DNA from: Selaginella moellendorffii
Lineage: Eukaryota > Streptophyta > Lycopodiopsida > Selaginellales > Selaginellaceae
Length of the DNA: 64,000 nt
Direction of reading: 5' to 3'
NCBI RefSeq assembly: GCF_000143415.4
Contig: NW_003314306.1
Location: forward strand, 528,897 to 592,896
Shown piece after piece: positions 20,946-32,403 of this stretch; position 1 is the first letter of the stretch; each line of letters starts with the position of its first letter. The notes beneath the pieces were generated by a model that made no database searches, had not been told where the DNA came from, and saw only the letters and a list, made by a program, of their open reading frames with translations. A program made the position numbers and the translations under genes.

Positions 20946-23451
20946 TAAGTGTTCATTATTTGTACTAATAAAATTAATAATTTTTAAATTTAACTTCATC
21001 CCCAATGTATTTTTATAGATTTAAAAGATAATGTTTTGAATTTTGTTTTTGGGCCAAATTCTCTAAAATATTCTTTAGATATGTTTTTTCTCCATTTACT
21101 TACAATGTTTCATTGAATCCTTAAATGCTGACCATAGATATAACAAGTTCCTGAATAGCAAAAATAATTTTAATTATAAAGTAAAATCAAGAAAATAACT
21201 ATACTAAAATGCATTATAAAGGCTTTCACAATGTATTAATCTATTTTTGTTTCTCAATATATCTTGTTTTTATAGTTAGAAATCACTTCAAACTCCACCG
21301 TATTATTTACTTTTTAATACTGTTCCTAAGTCTATATTAAATTAATAAATACATCTAATTCTCTAATTGAAATTTGTGTCATGTGTACATGTGGTACTAT
21401 ATTAATATTAACAAGCCTTCTTACACCATCCTCATCACCACCTCCCACTATATATATACAAATCCCTGCCACCATCTTCACCATCTCCACCACCACCATA
21501 CGTGTACTAATCTCCACCCCTAGCATCTCCATTGCCACTTCCTCCTTACTACTACAAGTGGCTTTAGTATATTTATTTCTATATCCCAAGTGCTTACATT
21601 ATAGTCATTACACTAATAATATCATATCCAAAGTAATCTAGGGAACTTAATCATGCAACAGCCAACCCTCTTCACAATTGTTATTGTGGTCTTTGACAAT
21701 GCTTTTTTAGACTCACCAATCACAACATTCTTGTCAAAATCAATAAGTCAACTTGAACATCAATTGGAATAGATCTTTGCCAACAAATGTCTTGAATATC
21801 CTAATATAGAACTAGGTGAAACATTATAAAATTCAGAGCTTCCTTCCCCCAAGTAAGCCAATTACGGGTGATCACTTGATTGTAGGGCCCTTTTATTATC
21901 CTGACCTACAACCCTTTTGTCACTAAAGAATACTGTAATTAAAACTTCTGGTCAAGAATAATAAGATAAGAAAAGATTCTGTGAGCTGAGAAAGAGCTAT
22001 TGCGATAGTAATGATGTATTGAGTTTTAGTTTGATAGAGCAATTACAATGACCTGATGCCTCTAACACTATCCCACCAAGCTGTAGCACCAGACTTCACC
22101 AACTAGATCTCCAAACCTCTATTCACTTGTCTAGGGGCATAGGGCAGGAGTGTAAGGAGAGGTAGAGATTGTGGACTACCTTTAAAGTAGTGGTGTCAGC
22201 ACTAATGGAGAAAAACAAGTTATTAAGCTTTTCTTTCTCTCTATAATACATTTTATGTATGTAGTTTCAAAGATTAAAGAGGGAGAATCAGAGCATTTAG
22301 TGTTGAATCTAGCAGCATTACCTAATTGAAAGAATTAGCCCCTAAATGAGACTTTGATTCTTGTGGGGATCAAGCAATAGGAACTTGCAAGGATGGTGAT
22401 GATAAGTGGTAAGATAGTGCTAGTTGTTGATATCACTGGACACATCACAAATGCCTACAACAAAATCAAAGACTAAAAGTGGTAATTTAGGAGTGCAAAC
22501 TACCTCACAAGCTGCAACAAATCATACCTCATTGATATTCTTGTTGGAAAATTTGAATGTGGACAATGGAAATGATAGGGAAGGTGACCAAGGTGATTAG
22601 GTATAGGAGTTGGAGTTTAAGAAGCTCAAGGAAGAAAAAAAGAAGAGAATAAGTCAAACACTTTTTGGTGTTCTGAAGGACATGAATGCTCTTATCACTA
22701 GCAAGATTAAATTTATTGCCCTCCAGTAGAAAACAGTGATTTTGATCAAAATGGACAAAGCTGCGTTAAATGCTCAATTCTCATTGGAATTTGAGAATAT
22801 GCCTAACATGATCCTTAGAGAACTAAATGGAGCAGTAGTAAGAGCAACATAATTGTGTGTTCATTAGCCTAGCTCACACTTAATTTCTTCATGTCTTGAG
22901 CATAGGTGCTATGGACAGATTCATGTTAGAATACTGCAATAATGCTTGTTGGAAATGAAAGCTATAAATGAAAAAAAAAAACTTTTATATTGGAATATTT
23001 ATAAGGAACACTTCTTGAAGATCAATTCTTGTTGATGTTTGAGATATTAGAAGCACTTAGTAAGGAAATTATAACATTAGTTGATTGTTTGGTGTTTAAG
23101 TTAACTTTATAAGTTAAATACTTCTTCTCAAGAATACATAATCTCATTAGATCAAGAGAATAATAATATAGTAGCATGACTGGAGGATAAAATATAATCT
23201 GATCCATGTGGCAGCTAATTATCTTTTTTTTTTTGTGAGATTTAAAAATTCTTTGGAATTTAGGCAGGAGAATCAAGAGTGAGGCAATCTAGGGAACTTT
23301 AATGGATTCAAAGAGATCAGCAGCAAAACAAAGAGGTAGCAACAAGTTCTAGACAATAGTCCAGATCATGAGAAATCACAAAAATCTTGGGTTTGAATGA
23401 TAAAAGGGTGAGGATGGAGCAATAGAGGGCCTCACTATTGCCATTTCTGTC
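20946..23451. other. AT-rich stretch, no gene recognised
   Basis: Positions 20946-22300 show no coding signal. In 22430-22860 a plus-strand reading with few stops (EFKKLKEEKKKRISQTLFGV and nearby) suggests a decayed coding sequence that I cannot place. 23022-23280 is very AT-rich. Confidence 0.35.
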
Positions 23452-23586
23452 ATGGCCAAGAAGCTACTAGAAAGGTTGTGTGTAGCATCTTTTGGTGTTG
23501 CGATCTGGTGGGGAGAAATCTTGCTGCAAGAAGACCCCTGGACTGCAATTGGTGGGCCAGACAAGTTCAAGGAGAAAAAGGATTAG
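23452..23586 (+). CDS. Possible small membrane protein, 44 residues
   Basis: An ATG-started frame encodes MAKKLLERLCVASFGVAIWW followed by GEILLQEDPWTAIGGPDKFK and a short basic/acidic tail. One hydrophobic helix (residues 8-24) is flanked by positive residues on the N side. The composition differs from the AT-rich surroundings and looks protein-like. Nothing supports it beyond that; it may be a chance frame or a relic. The next gene starts 123 bp downstream. Confidence 0.25.
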   Translation: MAKKLLERLCVASFGVAIWWGEILLQEDPWTAIGGPDKFKEKKD

Positions 23587-23708
23587 CTCAAGCCAGACAA
23601 GCTACACCATATGGATTAAAACTGATTTAAAACTGTTTGCCGCACCCTCCAATGGAAAACCTTTCACAAGCATTATCCTATTTAAAGGTTTGTTCAAAAT
23701 GTAGGTTC

Positions 23709-25093
23709 ATGGCTACTTCTTTGGTCTCCTCTCAATTTGCTGGGGCTCTTGTGGAGCGCGGGTGGTCTGGAAGAATTAGGTCGAAGAGATTCTCGGGCAT
23801 TGTGGCCGCATCGAGGCCTGGAGATTTTGAGAGCGACGGCGAGCTCATCACCAAGCGGCTCAAGGATTTGTCGGTAATGTCAATCTTCTCTAGAAGTACT
23901 TTGAGATTGGGACGGGAATGCAGGATAGCCTATTGCTGCCTCGTGATTTCCTGAAGTCCCTTCCTCGAGATTTGCAAGTGGATGTAAGTCAGTGATCCAT
24001 TTATCGAGTTGTTCCAATTGATCTTTGTTTGGCTCTTCTCTTTTGCTCACAGGTTAACGATGCAGCGTTTGCACTATCCAGAGGTCCTGTTCATCAAGAG
24101 GTGCCCCGTTTTTCTCCTCCTTTCGCTTCTCTTGTTTTGTTCTTTCTAAGACAAAGCTAAGATTTTCTTTAGTGTGGAAGCCAAGTTGGAGAGCTTCTTC
24201 AGCGGCTTTCAAAGGCGTGGGAGCGATCCGACACGGACTCGGTTGGAGAAATTGGCAAGGCTTTCACGGGTTTGGAGGGAGCAATCTCAAAGAGTGGCAA
24301 TGGACCTGGTAAAGTTTTTCAACGTATACTCGTTCTCTTCCATGAGTAACTTCTCGTTTGCTTGTTTCATTCATGCAGCCTTTGGAAGGAGACTGATCAG
24401 AGCTGGGAACTACTTCAAGTCCACAGGACAATATGCTCAGGGCGAATTTCAAGATGTACGCCATCGTTTCGTTTCTTTATTTTTTGCGTGTGTGTGTGTG
24501 TGCGCGCGCTAACAATTTCTTATCAAGTTTGCAGATAGCCAAAGCTCTCTTGGCTCTTGGAGAGGCAGTGGGAGGGCGAGAAGCTCCAGAGACTGACATA
24601 TCCACCATGCCCAGAGTTTTGAAGGTAAAGAAAGAAGAAGCTTTTTTGTTTTTCATAGAAGAACTAGAAACTCGTATACTTCTTCCACGACCAGTTTGGA
24701 ACCTTACAAGTAGCGATCACGCCGGGCAAAGCGTTCACAGGAGCGGCCATTGCCTTGGTTTTCGGGTATGATTTTTGGTTTCTTCTTCACTATCAAAACA
24801 AGCCTCCTTTTTTCTATTTTATGAAGGTTTTTATCATGGCAGCTTGCCGCGGCTGTCAAAAACATTCCAGAGTCTTCCCTGAGCTACGCAAACGACAATG
24901 CTCTAATGGTTGCGGCTGTAAGTCTTTAAAAAAACTTTCCTCGCTTCTCATAGCTCGATTTGCTTTGTTTCTTCCATTTTTCCAGTCTTTGCGGGGAACT
25001 CTGCTTGCGATGGCCTATTCATGTGCTGGTCTCAGTGCATTCTCCACTGTCGGCTTACTCGTCCTTGGCTTCCAGGCCAAGAACAAAGAATAG
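23709..25093 (+). CDS. Plastid-targeted membrane protein of unknown function
   Basis: Nine exons keep one frame: 23709-23873, 23924-23983, 24053-24100, 24173-24308, 24379-24455, 24535-24624, 24695-24765, 24827-24917 and 24986-25093, giving 281 residues. The N-terminus (MATSLVSSQFAGALVERGW, rich in Ser, Ala and Arg, no acids for about 35 residues) looks like a chloroplast transit peptide. The C-terminal half has two hydrophobic helices, around AFTGAAIALVFGFLSW and LLAMAYSCAGLSAFSTVGLL, joined by a conserved-looking NIPESSLSYANDNALMVAAS. It resembles uncharacterised plant thylakoid or envelope proteins I recall, but I cannot name the family. For exon 8, the acceptor ATGAAG|GTTTTT is used because the later CATGGCAG would shift the frame. 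Confidence 0.78.
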
Positions 25094-25153
25094 AGCTATA
25101 CTATGAGCAAAGGAAGGATCTCTACAATTCAATGTGACCTTTGAACATCACTT

Positions 25154-25225
25154 GTCGTTGTAGTATAGTGGTAAGTATTTCCGCCTGTCACGCGGACGAC
25201 CCGGGTTCGATCCCCGGCAACGGCG
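25154..25225 (+). tRNA. tRNA-Asp(GTC): tRNA-Asp (GTC)
   Basis: A 72-nt cloverleaf fits fully. The acceptor stem is GTCGTTG/CAACGGC with discriminator G, the D arm is TAGTATAGTGGTAAGTA, and the anticodon stem 25180-25184/25192-25196 is fully paired with anticodon GTC at 25187-25189. The T arm is CCGGG-TTCGATC-CCCGG. No intron, and the CCA end is not encoded. It lies 60 bp downstream of the stop codon of the preceding gene on the same strand and carries its own internal A and B boxes for RNA polymerase III. A run of T follows at 25229-25232 and again at 25253-25262 as possible terminators. Confidence 0.97.
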
Positions 25226-25334
25226 ACATCTTTTTGCTAAAATCATACTAGTTCTTTTTTTTCTTTGTGGTGTTCTTGAGTCTCGGCCTTTCGTTTTCGC
25301 GGATAAAGCTCCATAATTTTCTTCTTTTCATTTC

Positions 25335-26358
25335 ATGCTTGGAAGAATTGTAGCAGCGCAGAGGCCCATCTCGATTTGCAGCAATGCGAGGTATGATGAG
25401 GAAGAAAGGACGAGCGTGTGGGATTCTTCCAATGTCAAGAGCGTGAGGCATAGAAACAGGGTGAGATTCATCAAAGAGAGCACTTGGAACACCCAAAATG
25501 GCTACTCCAATCGGAGAAGTAAATTCCATGACAATGAAGAGCGCAGCAAGAGATGGGAGTTTCCTCGAGATCAAGAAGATGAAGATTTCGATGATTATGA
25601 TGAAGAGGAGGACGATGAAGAGGAAGAGGATGAAGACCAAATAGATTTTAGAGCAGTAAGTTAAGAACAAAGATTTTTCGTTTTTCGAGATTTTGATGCT
25701 ATGGTTTTGATCTTAGGTGCTTGGTCTGTTTGGAATTGGACTACCAGTGGCGTTCATAGCAGTTCCATGGCTGATCAATCACCCCATGGCTCTCACAATG
25801 GTTCTTGCTCTACCTCCACTGGTCCAGCGGGCTTTCAGATTTGCTGTGGACGTGACGAGCTCGTTCTCAAGATCTCGATCCAGATTTCGAGAAAGATATC
25901 GATCGAGGTTTGCAGGTCCTGCGCGTCGCCGCTATCAAAGATCGAGGACTATGGATCGAGACGAAGAAATGGATCCAAGACATGGAAATGGAGGGATGGA
26001 TCGAAGATATAGAGATGGAGAGCGATCTCAGAGCTATAGAACATATAAAAGAGGTGGTAAAGAGGTGGATCTGGATAGCACGTATACCAGCGATCGAAGA
26101 ACTAGAGGTGGCGATACGAGCGACGATGAGATTGGTGGTGTTAGCTCCTGGGACATCTCGAACGAGAGCAAGGAAGAACAGGGAAGTATGGAGGGATGGA
26201 TTGAGCTGGAAAATGATAGAAAACTGCAATTTCGACGTACCAGAAGAGTAGCAAAAGCACGGATGCGAAGGCTCCAAAGGAGGAAGGACATTTCCTTGTT
26301 CTGGAGATTTTTTCTATCAGCTTTTCCTTTCTTGCGGTCGTGGGGAGGATTCCTGTAG
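25335..26358 (+). CDS. Membrane protein with acidic N-terminal and basic C-terminal tails, function unknown
   Basis: Two exons (25335-25655 and 25717-26358) give 320 residues. Residues 1-25 (MLGRIVAAQRPISICSNAR) could be an organelle presequence. Residues 75-105 are a long Asp/Glu run. Exon 2 opens with a strongly hydrophobic stretch (VLGLFGIGLPVAFIAVPWLI and LTMVLALPPLV), likely one hairpin or two helices. A region rich in Arg and Ser follows (SRSRSRFRERYRSRF), then Asp/Arg repeats. A second weakly hydrophobic end (SLFWRFFLSAFPFL) closes the protein. It is not assigned to a family. It is convergent with the next gene, 142 bp between stops. Confidence 0.7.
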
Positions 26359-26500
26359 CATACAAGCAAAACTTATTAGCATGGCTACACAGAGCTTGAA
26401 TCGAGAGAAACTTACTTGTGAATAAGCATACGAGTAGAAGAAATCTGTGAGCACTCAAAAGTAAAAAACGGAGTCAAGGCAAGATGGAAACGTTATCGAG

Positions 26501-29045
26501 TTACCATGAGAGATTCCACAGGGGTGTTGTCGGCCAATATTGCCAGCACGCAGGCCGGTCCCTGGAGATGAGCAGCACCTTGGAACCCGAGTAGTCGAAA
26601 GTTGGACAGTACAAATCATCGCTGCCAATGACTGCCGGTCCGCAAGCTCCGCCAGTCGATGCATCGAACACGAACAAGCCGTTCCCGTTGACAGCCATGA
26701 CCGAGCTTTTGTCTCCCCAAACTTGAGATATTTGCGTGTGTAGATGATGAGAAGAAGCCGACTTTGGAAGCGTGTAGAGCATCATTGGCTGGCCTTTGCG
26801 TATAGACCATTGCTGGATGGTACACTGCGACTTAATCGTGCCTGCCGCGTAGACTGCTTCGCCGTGAGCGTACAGGGAGTGAACGTCCTGACCAAGCGTT
26901 GGAATCTTCACAGCGACTCCTGAAGGGACCCGAAAGTCGAGGATGCTCACAGCTTCTTGAGTCGCAACGACTCCGACGATTCCATCAATGTTCTTAGAGT
27001 TAATCCTGTGGAAGTGTCAGAACGAATCGATAATAGACATCAGAAAGTACGTACCTTTGTCTGACGCCGCCATTGCACTCACCATCGATGTTGTATATGT
27101 GAACAGCTCGAGGAGCATTGCCGGCTAAATCGATGGTGTGGACACACTGAGCTTCTGCATTGGACACGTCCCATGCAGTGACGACTTTATCTTCCACGGC
27201 GATTAGAGTACCCCTGCTCCTCCACTGTAGCGGCGAACTGTAGCTCATAGTTGATGACAGGCATCTCTTTGAATCCCAATTCATGACACGATCACCATCT
27301 CGAATGTCGTAGAGCGTAAGTGTCTTCAGCCCACTGCCTCCACAAGCTATGAGAGGACCACAAGGTGTGTACCACCATAAAGGGAACTCCAGCTCTCCCT
27401 TGGACTCGGAAAACCTGTGGCCTTGAGTGGAGCCTGATCCCAGGGACGAGGTATCCTTTGAAGAGCGTCTAGATTCTGGACTCGAGCTTCTGTTGCTATG
27501 GGGTGTCGTCGGCCAAGATGGGGTCTCGGAACGATACGCAGCTACAGTTTTATCGTAGAAGTTCCACGAACAAAATGCCGGATCAACTGCAGTGCCAGCA
27601 GAAGCTGCCACTACGTATTTACACGAGCGACCATCCATTCCTGCGGCTCTGATAAGCCAGCAATCTCGCCAAGTCGAAGGGACTAGTTCTTCGGGTAGTT
27701 TGTACTGAGATTTCTCCTGCAAATCAAAAAAATCTGAAGCTGTTAGAAAAACCTTTGAATATAAACAACAGCTTACCTCCATATTAGCAACATCGTAGAA
27801 CGAGCAGCTACCATCATCGTGTGCCAAAAGCATTCCCTCTGCTTCGTAGACAAACCATCCCGCCAGCACAGATTTACTTCCGAGCTGACAAAGTTCCGGC
27901 TCCGTGTCGTCTACTGGCAGTTCCAAAGCAGAAACATTCACCGCGGGTACCGCATTCTCCTGGTCCTCGGTAACATCTTCCGACAGGACTTCATCACATT
28001 CAAGACCCACCAGAGCCTCAAAAGCCACGTCCGAGGCAGACGTGTTTGCGCTTTTGTAGCTGCCGGAGGAGCGATTGTCACTTAGTGAATGCCGTCGCCT
28101 CTTCTCCGAAGTCCCAGTACGTATAGTAGAAGCCACGCAGCTCTTTTCCACACTACTGTCGTTCCCACAACGGAGCAAGGGCAGTGCTTTCAATTCTATG
28201 GACGTGGAAGGGACCTTTGCAGCTTGAGAGCACTTCAAGGAAGCCAGAAACTCGTCGGCAACCGTCAGCAAACTCTCGTGCACGGACACCGTGTTGGATT
28301 TCCTGCCCTCCGAGTCTGACTTCTCCTCCAAAGTAACTATCGTAGATTCCTGGGAAAGCCCACAACTCGTCGTGAGCTCCCTCCTCCCTCCCTCGATTCC
28401 ACGGGACACAATTACCTTCTCAATGTTGGAAATCTTGCTCTGGATATCTGTGAGAACCTGGTTGCTCATAGGATGACTCGCGTGAAGGAGCTGCTTTGTA
28501 TCTCTGAGCTCGCTCGCCAACTGCGTGACTCGATCTTCCAGCAACGAAAGCCTTGTGTGTAGCTCGACTGAGAAGAGACCACCTCCACCTTCCTGCTTGT
28601 GAGATTCTTCCTTCACTACTTCTCCTTGTAGTCCAGTCTCTGGAGAAAACTGCTTAGGCTCACCGCTGCTGCTCACAGTGCTACCAGTCTCCTCTTTCGT
28701 TGTGCTTCCCACACTCTCTGGCTTCACACACTTCCCTACTGGCGCTGGCTTCTTCCCCGAGGATGTCTGGCAGTGCACTGGAGCTGGAGAGATTGACCTT
28801 TCCTGTGGACCCTTTCCCGCCCGGAGCTTGAGCAAATCGATTGTCTTCTTCCCGGGCACCACTTTCTCCTGCGATGACGCCGCCTTCCCGGCGCGGAGCT
28901 TGAGCAGATCGATCGTCTTCCTCCCTGACCCTGGCTTCTGCGATTCGATGGGAGGGGGAGAAACCCCAATCAGCTCATCCGGATGAGGAGCAATCGCCTT
29001 GCCGCTCCCTCCGCCCCGCCCTTTCTTCCTCACGATCTGCTGCAT
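26501..29045 (-). CDS. WD40/transducin-like protein with N-terminal coiled coil
   Basis: Three exons (29045-27777, 27716-27055, 27005-26501) give 811 residues. The introns are only 60 and 49 bp; the first is divisible by three and free of stops, so reading through it would not break the frame. The N-terminus is low-complexity with a duplicated KTIDLLKLRAGK motif. Residues 170-225 form a predicted coiled coil (LSLLEDRVTQLASEL, KISNIEKV). The C-terminal 450 residues contain degenerate WD-type blades (EGMLLAHDDGSCSFYDVAN, TLTLYDIRDGDRVMNWD, VEDKVVTAWDVSNAEAQCVH). The general layout resembles plant transducin-like proteins linked to kinesin partners, but that is only a suggestion. I use the ATG at 29045; the codon two positions upstream is TTG. 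Confidence 0.75.
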
Positions 29046-29319
29046 TTCCAATCGCCTGGAGCGCGATTGGAATCTCGATCTATGCTAGGACACTACCTGC
29101 GTACCACAATGCCGATTCGGCCACCGCGGAGAAACCCTGGAGAGCCGATAGAACCCTAGAAAAGAGAATGTGGTACTAGCTGAGAAAATGGCGGGATAGC
29201 GTTTGTAAAGAAGCGGGAAAGTTAATGTCATCCAACGGCTGATATTCCCACACCTGGATGGACGGTGACCCGGACACGGCATATCCCTTTGTGTGATTAG
29301 AAATATTCGATCACTCGTT

Positions 29320-30214
29320 TTAAGTGACCACCTTCGCGACCTTGCGTGGTTCTCTTTGGTTCGTTAAAGGACATTGCATTTCTTGCCAGCTTACGGCAAC
29401 CATTGTAGCACCTGGAAGAACACACAGAGAAAAAAAATCGAATCGCAAAACTTTTGGTAGAAACGAGGAAGAACTTTGGCATGCCAGCGACGCTCACAGC
29501 CGAAACTACGCCAAGTTCGTTCTTTGCAGTGGAAAGATAGTAAGCGCGAGAGTCTCCGAGCGAGATCTGGGAAAAAATCGAGAGAAAACGATCGATCGAA
29601 CAGTGAAGTGACGAGTTTTAGTTACCACTTCCGCTCGAATGATGTCTCCAGGCCGGAACGAAGAATGCATGTCTACTTTGTCGATCTCAGTGAGCCTTAC
29701 ATCCTGTTGTCTTCGCAGAGAGAGAAAATAAAAACCATACAAGTTTGAAGAACATCACGAGAACTTGGAAAGAAATCCTGGTACCTGACTATGCCCGTGA
29801 ATTTCTCCTTCACGGCCCTTGGCCCGACGCAAACGATATCCGCCGAAGCCATTCGTGCCTGGACTTTCGTGATCTACAATCGCAACAAGCAAAAGAAAAG
29901 AAATATCAAAGGAGTTCCATAAATTTCTACCTTGGCAGTGACTGTCGATCCAGCTTCTGGCACTGCGTCCCTCTCCTTCTCCCTGCGAATCTCGATCGTA
30001 GGCCTCTGGAAAGATCTCAGCAGAAATTTCTTCCAGCAAATTCGCCCATTACCAGATCATCCGAGCCTTGTTTCGCCTCGATCAAATGCCGGATCCCGAC
30101 GAGCGAGGCGTAAATCTTACCGTCGTGGCAGTAGGAGCCTCTGCCGGCATTGAATTCGGACGCCAGGCCAAGCAGCTCGCCCGGCGTCCGGAGATCGTCT
30201 TCCCGCTTCGCCAT
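29320..30214 (-). CDS. CSL4: RNA exosome cap subunit CSL4
   Basis: Six exons (30214-30053, 30005-29931, 29873-29785, 29710-29626, 29566-29485, 29411-29320) give 194 residues, the normal length. CSL4 (EXOSC1) is an S1-domain subunit of the cap of the nuclear and cytoplasmic exosome, which processes and degrades RNA 3' to 5'. The family pattern is present throughout. The N-terminal barrel has TPGELLGLASEFNAGRGSYC. The S1 core runs from AVPEAGSTVTAKITKVQARM to VDMHSSFRPGDIIRAEV. A zinc-ribbon-like end contains YYLSTAKNELGVVSA and SWQEMQCP. The last intron has to use a GC donor (G|GCATGC) to keep the frame into GATMVAVSWQ. Start codons of CSL4 and the next gene are 122 bp apart, head to head. Confidence 0.93.
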
Positions 30215-30336
30215 AGCCACGAAGAACCCTAAACCCCTAGTTATTAACTACGGATAATAAACCAACATTAAAGGCCGAATTTTGCTGATAAAGACATGAT
30301 AGAACCTCCTTAGAATGACTGACTGACAAGAACACA
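30215..30336. promoter_or_regulatory. Candidate bidirectional promoter between CSL4 and NAPE-PLD
   Basis: Only 122 bp separate the two start codons, so both genes must use this stretch or start inside each other. It is AT-rich in the centre (GGATAATAAACCAACATTAA) without a clear TATA box in either direction. Confidence 0.5.
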
Positions 30337-32152
30337 ATGGGAGAAGAAGGGAATACCGATGGCGCTCGCGACGGCAGCTCGCGCGATCATCACCTCGCGA
30401 GGGGGAAGGGATTCTGGAATCCATGGCCATCGTTTGGATTCGAGGGGAATGCGCGAGAGGCGATCGTCATGATGCTCAGGGCAAGGCCGCCTTTCTTTTC
30501 TTTCAATCGATCGATCATTCTTTCCTCGTCTATTCCCCTCCAGGATTTCGATCGCAAGCGCTGCCAAGTGACCGCCGAGGTGCGCGCGAGATTGGGACTG
30601 CGGCCGCTCAGCACAGATCTGGCGAGCATTCGCAGCCCGCCAGAGGAATCGGCCCAGGTATTTCTTGGCAGGATTTGGGAGCCAAGAAGCGTGATTTCTT
30701 GGGAAATTTTCTATGGCAGGTGACATGGATCGGCCACGCGACATTCCTCGTCCAGTTCGATCGTCTCAACATCCTCACGGATCCAGGTGAGCTGCGATTT
30801 CGCTGCTCTTGCCAGAGATTTAACCCAGCGAGAGTTTTCCAGTGTGGTCGGAGCGCTGCTCTCCCTCGAGCATCATTGGGCCGAAACGGTAGTAACAAAT
30901 TTCTTTGTCCTTCTTTACCTTGTGTGGTGTTGCAGTGTGATGCCTGTTCCGTTCCCAATAAAGGAGCTACCTCCCATCGACGTGGTCATTATATCTCACA
31001 ACCATTACGGTACTCTCGAACATCTCGATCGATTTGTTTCTTTTCCTAGCGTTCTCAAGCGAACTTCTTTGAACAGACCATCTAGACGAGACAACCGTCA
31101 GAGCTCTAGGAAACACGCCTCTCTATCTTGTCCCGCTCGGAATAAAAAAATGGTAAGATCTAGCTTGCGTGTAAAGAAATAGTTTTTTTTCTCAGTGATG
31201 GTTTACTGTTGTGACCAGGTTTAACGGAATCGGAATCACAAACGTGGTATGTTTCTCGATCGTTTGTAATTCTCGGGATCCTCTCGTTTGATCATCACAG
31301 GTGGAATTGGACTGGTGGGAAGAACATAAAATACCGTACAGCGGTTCTAAAGTTCTCAAGGCGGTATGCACGCCTTGCCAACATTTTTCTGGTCGTGGTA
31401 TATTTGATCGAAACAAGGTTAGAAAGAACTTAAGTCAGAGCTTTGTAATTATCCTGTTCACCCGTTGCAATGCAGACGCTCTGGTGTTCTTGGGTCATGG
31501 AAGCAGACAAGAGGAAGTTCTACTTCGCCGGTGATACGGGGTTTTGCACTGTTCCTCGGCATAGCGACCACAATGGTGGCGTTCCAGAAACAGGCACAGG
31601 AGGTGGCTAAGTTCTTTCTTTATATTCTTTTCCTCTGTAACGTGCGCTGACTTGACATTGCAGCTCAATTGTCTGTTTGTCCCGCATTTGAAGAGATTGG
31701 AAAACGCTATGGACCGTTTGACTTCGCATTCATTCCAATCGGAGCTTACAGCCCTCGCTACTTCATGAGTCCTATCCACTGCTCTCCAGGTAAATCACCA
31801 ACCAGGATCCGATTGCATATATGTCTTATATATCGATCAACGTTGACAGAGGATGCCGTGGCCATCCACCGAATCGTCAGATCCAAGCTATCAATTGCGA
31901 TGCACTGGGGTCAGTCTTTTCCGATTCTTCTTTTTATTTTCTTTGGCCTGTTGTGAATTAAACTTGATCGCAGGAACGTTTGTTCTGACGGACGAGCCGC
32001 TGCTGGAACCGCCTGCGAGATTGCAGAAGGTCTGTTTCGTGTGAAGTTCTTTTCTCATGTCGTCGGTCTGTTCTGTCCAGGAGCTGGAGAGGTTGAAGAT
32101 AGACGCGTCCGCATTTATCACAATGAAGCACGGCGAGACAAAGTGTATATGA
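30337..32152 (+). CDS. NAPE-PLD: N-acylphosphatidylethanolamine phospholipase D (metallo-beta-lactamase fold)
   Basis: Thirteen exons: 30337-30480, 30544-30657, 30720-30786, 30843-30888, 30936-31009, 31077-31152, 31219-31246, 31301-31417, 31476-31602, 31664-31789, 31850-31909, 31974-32029 and 32081-32152, together 368 residues. The enzyme cleaves N-acyl-PE to N-acylethanolamine and phosphatidic acid at membranes. The dinuclear zinc site is complete. HNHYDHLD lies at about residues 145-152, QHFSGRG around 205, FAGDTGF around 250, and MHWGTF near 325, matching His/His/Asp/His, His, Asp and His of the human enzyme. Flanking blocks [12 protein letters not shown] and [14 protein letters not shown] are typical. 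The first intron (30481-30543) appears to be GC-AG and divisible by three; if retained, 21 residues are added without a stop. Confidence 0.92.
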
Positions 32153-32403
32153 AGTGAATGCCACCTTACAAAGTACTACTGATTCGGTGAGCCGCTCTTT
32201 ATGATTCTATTTCATACGATTTGTATTAGGTGGATAAGTTTCCCGTGAAGCTCTTTACAGTGAGGCGTTACAGGCGCTTGACTTTAGATTCGTGAGAGAC
32301 ATCTATGGGACTAGTTTGTCTCCGGATTCGGTGAACTACTTCTATCATTAAGTCTGGAGATTTTCATTTGGAGCTCTCTACTAGTGAACTATCTGCAGTG
32401 AGT

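Noticed and set aside
24841-24842. CATGGCAG as acceptor for exon 8 of the 281-residue plastid protein
   Set aside because: It puts the rest of the protein out of frame with an early stop. The acceptor at 24826 keeps the frame and gives GFLSWQLAAAVKN.
26380-26500. A further 3' exon of the WD40-like gene after the donor-like GTAACT at 26495
   Set aside because: Joining it to the available acceptors gives an immediate stop or a frame without conserved content. The TAA directly after NLSW is simpler. It may be spliced 3' UTR.
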